DNA of 27,348 nt from Candidatus Omnitrophota bacterium. Its GTDB lineage: Bacteria; Omnitrophota; Gorgyraeia; Tantalellales; Tantalellaceae. Every line of letters starts with the position of its first letter. Position 1 is the stretch's first letter. Location of the stretch: the NCBI GenBank assembly GCA_013204685.1, contig JABMSC010000149.1, positions 1 to 27,348 of the forward strand. The letters are read 5' to 3'. A model generated the notes under the pieces. The model was not told where the DNA came from, did not search any database, and saw only the letters and a list, made by a program, of their open reading frames with translations. The position numbers and the translations under genes were made by a program. This document shows, piece by piece, positions 25,401 through 27,348 of the stretch.

Positions 25401-27347
25401 GCTTTCTTCTACCTGACGTAAAACATAATCTATATCCGTAAGGTCCTCATCCAGCTGATCACGCCGGTTCTGTTCTTCGGCTGTTTCAAGGTTCTTTTCA
25501 ATGCCGGAACGCACTTTTCTTATGAGCTCTATCGGGTCTTTTACGAATTCCGCAAGAAATATTGCCGTGTTTTCTTCTTTCATATTTCTGAGGTCATTAC
25601 CGATCGCTAAAAGTATTGCCGCAGCTTTTTCGTCTAAGCTGTATCTTTCCACTGTCACCTGAACAGCGCTTTTAATTTTTTCGATGGTGTTTTCCGTCAA
25701 TATCAACAATAATGTTTCTGCTTCCACCGCGTTTACCGAATACGCGCGCATAAACGTATCGTCCCTCAATCCATCTATCAGATCTTTCGTAGTTTCAGCC
25801 TCAAGGTATGTAAATATCGATGTGCCTTTTTGCGCGTAATCTCTGACAACTTCTACGGCAGCATAAAGTTCTGAGCCCTCTTTTGTGATCGCCTGCTCCA
25901 CAATAAGAATAGCTTCGCTGCATATCGCGCGATCCAGTTCGGGCAGGTCCATAAAAATGGTCTCGTCCCGGGTAATGGATAGTTTTGATATCTCGGCCAC
26001 TTTATCCTTTACCACTTCATCGGCCGTCAACGTTTCCGGGGTCATCTCTTTTGCGTCACCGTAGATCAGTTTGAAAAAGATGGCCATTGTTATTAAACGT
26101 CTATGCCTGCCTCTGAAGTAGAACAGCTTATGTCTGCATTGTTTCTTATCATCCGGATCATCCGAAAAAACCAGCATATCGGTTCTCTCGAGACATTTCA
26201 TTGCGACCGCCGCCAGGGCTTTCAGGTTATCTTGCGGCGTCAGCTGTGCGATCTCTGTGCCGTCGGTGTCGGCGGCGTCGTTCGTTGCTTGCCCCGTTAG
26301 AGGTTTCGAAGAAAGCTCTGACGGGGGCGTGGTGCTTGCCTCCGGGCCGCGGGCACTTAATTTTTCGATCGCAGCAATAAGTGTCTGAGGATTACATTCT
26401 GGCTTATGTATATAGCCGTCAAAAATGTCCTCCGGAGCCAGTGAACCTGCGAACTCTTGATATGCTTTCTCAATATCACCCTGTTCTTTAGCGCTGATCA
26501 GAATGGCGGGGGTGTTTTTATATAGATCCGACAGTTCACGAGCGGCCAGCACAACATGGATACCCGTGGAATTCCCCTTTTTTTCTTCGGCATCAGCAGC
26601 TGTTTCAGGCAGATTCCCGTCCAGCAGAAAAAGATCAAAAGGCGAATTTGCATCAACGCTTTCCCGCAATTTATCTTTGGCCTCTTCAGCGCTGCCGGCA
26701 AAAGTGATATTCTTAAAACCGGCTGCCTTAAGGAAGATTCTCAGTACACACCGAATTTTAGCATCGTCATCTACAACCAATATTTTCCGGAATTCTCTTC
26801 CGGCCGGTCGCTGCTGCTCCTGATCTTCACGCGAATTACCCTCCCCCGTACCCTGCTTCATGGGAGTGCCGTCGTCGGGAAAAGGATCCTCATCCGGATG
26901 TTCTTTCCGGAATTCGTCATATAATGACGCGGCGCGTTTTTTCTCGTTCCGGACTATCCTTATTATTGCGTCCATGCGCAGATCAAACTGCCCGATAATC
27001 TTCTTCCTGCCCGGAACCTCCTCACTGCCCGCAACTTTCCTCAGATGTCTTAATACACTCTCGTACTCGCCCCGTTCCATCAGGTCGATGGCCTGCTGAA
27101 AATGCTGGGAGGCTGCTACTTTCTGGCCTACAAAACCCCTGTTCGTCCATTCTAAAAGCCTGGCCAGGCCGAGATCGATAGTTCTTTTATCCCTCTTATG
27201 CAGATGTTTCCGTTTTGTGGAATTTTCGAGAAGTTTAATAAAATGCTCAACGTCTCTTTTGGCGCCCATGATCCTGGCATATTCAGGCTCAGAGCTTTGA
27301 ATGGCTCTGACCCTGCTGCGAAAGGCCTTCCCGATATCCTCGTATTC
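19485..27347 (-). CDS. Second giant multi-domain protein with receiver domain and repeated MKQGTGE linkers, N-terminally truncated by window edge
   Basis: The frame is open from the right edge to TAA at 19485-19487, giving at least 2620 codons. The ATG at 27269 has no clear ribosome binding site, and coding-like helical sequence precedes it, so the true start is outside. Residues below count from that Met. Seven linkers, consensus G-x-A-MKQGTGE (M or I at 137, 649, 1436, 1592, 1859, 2126, 2304), split it into eight blocks: A helical; B receiver domain (160-300) plus a helical region; C large, with a GDCTD domain (870-1010); D winged-helix-like (1445-1540); E unknown; F mixed, with an internal 35-residue duplication; G winged-helix-like (2140-2235); H C-terminal alpha/beta. 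There is no signal peptide in view and no membrane segment, so it is probably cytoplasmic. Function unknown; a signalling scaffold is a guess. Confidence 0.93.
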   Translation of the reverse strand, partial: EYEDIGKAFRSRVRAIQSSEPEYARIMGAKRDVEHFIKLLENSTKRKHLHKRDKRTIDLGLARLLEWTNRGFVGQKVAASQHFQQAIDLMERGEYESVLRHLRKVAGSEEVPGRKKIIGQFDLRMDAIIRIVRNEKKRAASLYDEFRKEHPDEDPFPDDGTPMKQGTGEGNSREDQEQQRPAGREFRKILVVDDDAKIRCVLRIFLKAAGFKNITFAGSAEEAKDKLRESVDANSPFDLFLLDGNLPETAADAEEKKGNSTGIHVVLAARELSDLYKNTPAILISAKEQGDIEKAYQEFAGSLAPEDIFDGYIHKPECNPQTLIAAIEKLSARGPEASTTPPSELSSKPLTGQATNDAADTDGTEIAQLTPQDNLKALAAVAMKCLERTDMLVFSDDPDDKKQCRHKLFYFRGRHRRLITMAIFFKLIYGDAKEMTPETLTADEVVKDKVAEISKLSITRDETIFMDLPELDRAICSEAILIVEQAITKEGSELYAAVEVVRDYAQKGTSIFTYLEAETTKDLIDGLRDDTFMRAYSVNAVEAETLLLILTENTIEKIKSAVQVTVERYSLDEKAAAILLAIGNDLRNMKEENTAIFLAEFVKDPIELIRKVRSGIEKNLETAEEQNRRDQLDEDLTDIDYVLRQVEESDPTTPQDETGPITDSEDISSDTGLAMKQGTGEDLERGAREQISDNEIIEFLEDIFFREPSEKKSRLMEIFAPRISYFKNNPGYLTDFAKRFSQFGHRYHDALRKDLLEAKDENYRDVLFLMIVRGTIKDLVWELGANGKGTIEGSGGNSALLYNLFEPEKVKTFLSKVTGNGILKDLQFLKEEIEWSTGHTLEEFQRDPALFEIFADQIVDSIRSALLKRAHSLRKESPQKKEIMVFLSELNSDEYGELGFELTDRSFSYLLGGDRAGDCTDPRAFNFWTVGAWNSTFENFELNTYCKNKFFARFLFMVGRSEGKLVLWVHAIEFTPLVKHKEKTKDSTFVDKNLQKELLIETLKFISSYAKRAGISDVFVTGISNSYGFTDVLTSMLQAIGHQTDVKLTERDFTLLNSIDSAHRLRDVARGRSEKPIPIYLQGWYGSHSFGRRAEEKKEETVDRYLDFAGERIDRGEIDRASRTFMQMVWDRLSREGGIVHKLGYGGFQESLRGAIASENVSKAFDELKSDISASLLRLTELFDPAALETVKKDIGKIERIIDKKKEEESRTTPKISDEIKDFITYLASDICVLQQKLGRLPAENEIIDRIKAEDTYEGIIPGWHDGSMSSGYKIEIDVRGHELENTFDALMASMPRKGFETEDQLEGAIRGWQSDFLKRIRTTQKFGPGSYYKRRPAQLKKIHEKFDKILQQLRALTDIQGAGMMTVMNRLDPELVDAFRKWLQDEGYSAESIRLMTENPADVIDYYITESRSHELEGRTASLTSPVNTFSLEKLMGQFSRYLPFASQAPAPTSDAEGTAMKQGTGEVDEETENILQVIVNSPTIQWQLEQHGEFTLCAYIIGKLEVAAFLGLEPVIEKLDLQLNALVDRGILAKETVVILNIEGKKEKEEEEYKFSLTLKGMEIIAKIPILADSRPDKATQARLLGELDMVSDDEIFQPLSDKDDPDGTETEGTPMKQGTGENNPAETHDAEAETSELRAEGDRGRNVRGSAATSRERPSSTTTHDDNAGAIEGDILKRLEGSGVRLDLINQKINGIDIRVWLKSHGLFHDIPPTTDVYQEKRAQDAASDVYRCSVRKIKETLLAFARGLGQEESMTGNLRDRRTKKALYPLILWMARDSFIAQEREKREGRLFAAIDITNTRLRDMPLWPVNEDGNILWDLIRWMPVKGLAPFPEYYGSEKRSLRQLMPDHFHAEENPFLPGVLDNTAEAADDLFPDTGLAMRQGTGEVEPDDAEALSTVDPEIAEAVRIILTDIEISALAHKVKVKRDGEKVRIVITIRPEHSAEFFGFIVEEENAGFKVIFFQSAIIKDTFSSGVHSRFLDGVRKVLAAAKEEECWIKGIAAEKEAPSKEGESAKRISGRVTKGRVQIEQEEQKTTAAEEASSKEDEEAKRIAEVALKAMQRDGEAMAELMKLLAQTDSPVLWIKLGEELGKLVRGVDRDASGVGISLRSALPLFDHVSGMLSNRRKELEEAVSAPEGEKGDEGIAMKQGTGEADFEGPVYHGSKTQVRILQDTLEVISYSSHLQLRILEQDGFTSTDYLDAYEEVRDELGLKGLVRGKQTAREHLAGPVNHGLLEMEKRKGQNFYSLTAQGRDEVEKLQMKTLDSVELVRGSLPELGDPDEDANVEEFISLSATEISRDLRRYPLQAAPITDSEGISNGAGIAIKQGTGEVLHADQYAQFIADRAERAEIDPEDKELLESIERSDLPPESKEFISFIVKVGPRYLSRRTDAPQDHYVWEVLNRMLERSDIGLVIEKGFELDPGIEDILRGKGKEPGRKKLDIGLAEFDPQNEGSLRTAVNRLRTQKNPKKHIVILTVNAEEVPLDVLAKPKFFEEMDVMLINVKGLPENVQDDENIQRAYQARIIMSMLTAVVTKIETDETKKFCHKQVLRYLVSPYINDPDGFIKNLLGEEESVGFTERFAKMVKYILKGIARPTIDGMGDELHVMREFWTYA
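20340..20369 (-). repeat. MKQGTGE linker repeat, copy 7
   Basis: GIAIKQGTGE; Met is replaced by Ile (ATA). Precedes the C-terminal block H. Confidence 0.88.
20874..20903 (-). repeat. MKQGTGE linker repeat, copy 6
   Basis: GIAMKQGTGE, between block F and the winged-helix-like block G. Confidence 0.9.
21178..21336 (-). repeat. Imperfect direct repeat (54 bases, period 105) within block F
   Basis: 21178-21231 and 21283-21336 share ATTCTTTTAG, TTCTTTTGAA and GCCTCTT at matching offsets. The encoded pair is SKEDEEAKRI and SKEGESAKRI, an in-frame duplication with a 35-residue period in a charged, helical region. Confidence 0.6.
21675..21704 (-). repeat. MKQGTGE linker repeat, copy 5
   Basis: GLAMRQGTGE, with Lys to Arg. 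Its upstream DNA resembles that of copy 2 (GACACCGGTCT). Confidence 0.9.
22476..22505 (-). repeat. MKQGTGE linker repeat, copy 4
   Basis: GTPMKQGTGE, the same variant as copy 1. Followed by a low-complexity, probably disordered stretch rich in Glu, Ala, Arg and Ser. Confidence 0.9.
22944..22973 (-). repeat. MKQGTGE linker repeat, copy 3
   Basis: GTAMKQGTGE. Joins the large block C to the winged-helix-like block D, after a Pro/Ala-rich stretch. Confidence 0.9.
24240..24662 (-). other. GDCTD-motif domain of unknown function
   Basis: Residues about 870-1010: GGDRAGDCTD (C893), a run of strands (FARFLFMVGR, KLVLWVHAIEF), then a helix and a strand (ETLKFISSYAKRAGISDVFVTG). The strand-helix order is reminiscent of the GNAT fold, and similar GDCT domains occur, to my recollection, in other giant proteins of this type. 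No acetyl-CoA loop is convincing, so no function is assigned. Confidence 0.35.
25305..25334 (-). repeat. MKQGTGE linker repeat, copy 2
   Basis: GLAMKQGTGE. Preceded by ITDSEDISSD, which recurs before copy 7. Confidence 0.9.
26370..26792 (-). other. Response-regulator receiver (REC) domain in the second giant protein
   Basis: Residues 160-300 (from Met at 27269). The acidic pocket VVDDD (D167-D169), phosphoacceptor D217 in LLDGNLP, ILISA with the conserved Ser/Thr position, and K289 in IHKP are all present, so it should be phosphorylatable. It has an insertion after the phosphoacceptor loop (ETAADAEEKKGNS). No histidine kinase lies in the window. A Pro/Thr/Ser-rich linker follows. Confidence 0.88.
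26841..26870 (-). repeat. MKQGTGE linker repeat, copy 1
   Basis: GTPMKQGTGE, between the N-terminal helical block and the receiver domain, within an acidic FPDD context. Confidence 0.9.
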
Positions 27348-27348
27348 A

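Noticed and set aside
20340..26870. MKQGTGE copies as internal translation starts
   Set aside because: No purine-rich ribosome binding site precedes the ATG in the copies examined, copy 7 has ATA, and no stop separates the blocks.
20340..26870. MKQGTGE repeats as a CRISPR or tandem array
   Set aside because: The spacing is irregular (hundreds to over two thousand bases), all copies are in frame, and the sequence between them is coding.

Overview
The window reads as a fragment of a bacterial genome dominated by giant genes. The best guess for the source is Omnitrophota (Candidatus Omnitrophica) or a close relative. This rests on very long multi-domain ORFs, an N-terminal HIQDAHCN / LEGG / GGFH domain that I associate with proteins of that phylum, repeated GSW-type membrane modules, GHKL ATPase domains embedded in giant polypeptides, and standard genetic code use. 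The phylum is inferred from memory of such proteins, not proven here.

Layout, left to right. (1) 2-14353, minus strand: one uninterrupted frame of at least 4784 codons whose 3' end lies beyond the left edge. Its product begins with a Sec-type signal sequence. There follow a Tiki/ChaN-like domain, two nucleotidyltransferase-like domains (the second apparently dead), two Hsp90-type GHKL ATPase domains, two HExxH motifs, one CPBP/CAAX-protease-like membrane domain with its motifs intact, and three further membrane modules with a similar entry sequence. (2) 14354-14682: non-coding, holding a perfect-stem terminator and the leader of the giant gene. (3) 14683-17325, minus: a secreted 880-residue protein of unknown function with a TTG start. 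(4) 17326-17538: divergent promoter region. (5) 17539-19309, plus: a compact two-gene glycolytic operon, gpmA and a class I fructose-bisphosphate aldolase. (6) 19310-19484: convergent intergenic region with a terminator bracketed by inverted arrays of a TAAGCG heptamer. (7) 19485 to the right edge, minus: a second giant gene, still open at the right edge (at least 2620 codons), so its true start is outside. It carries an intact response-regulator receiver domain and two winged-helix-like segments. It is subdivided by seven copies of a ten-residue linker, consensus G-x-A-MKQGTGE.

The two housekeeping genes form an ordinary operon with no visible functional link to the flanking genes. The giant genes are the unusual content. 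The first looks like a membrane-anchored assembly of ATPase, nucleotidyltransferase and protease-like modules. The second looks like a cytoplasmic signalling or scaffold protein assembled from blocks joined by a repeated linker. No tRNA, rRNA, CRISPR array or transposase was found.
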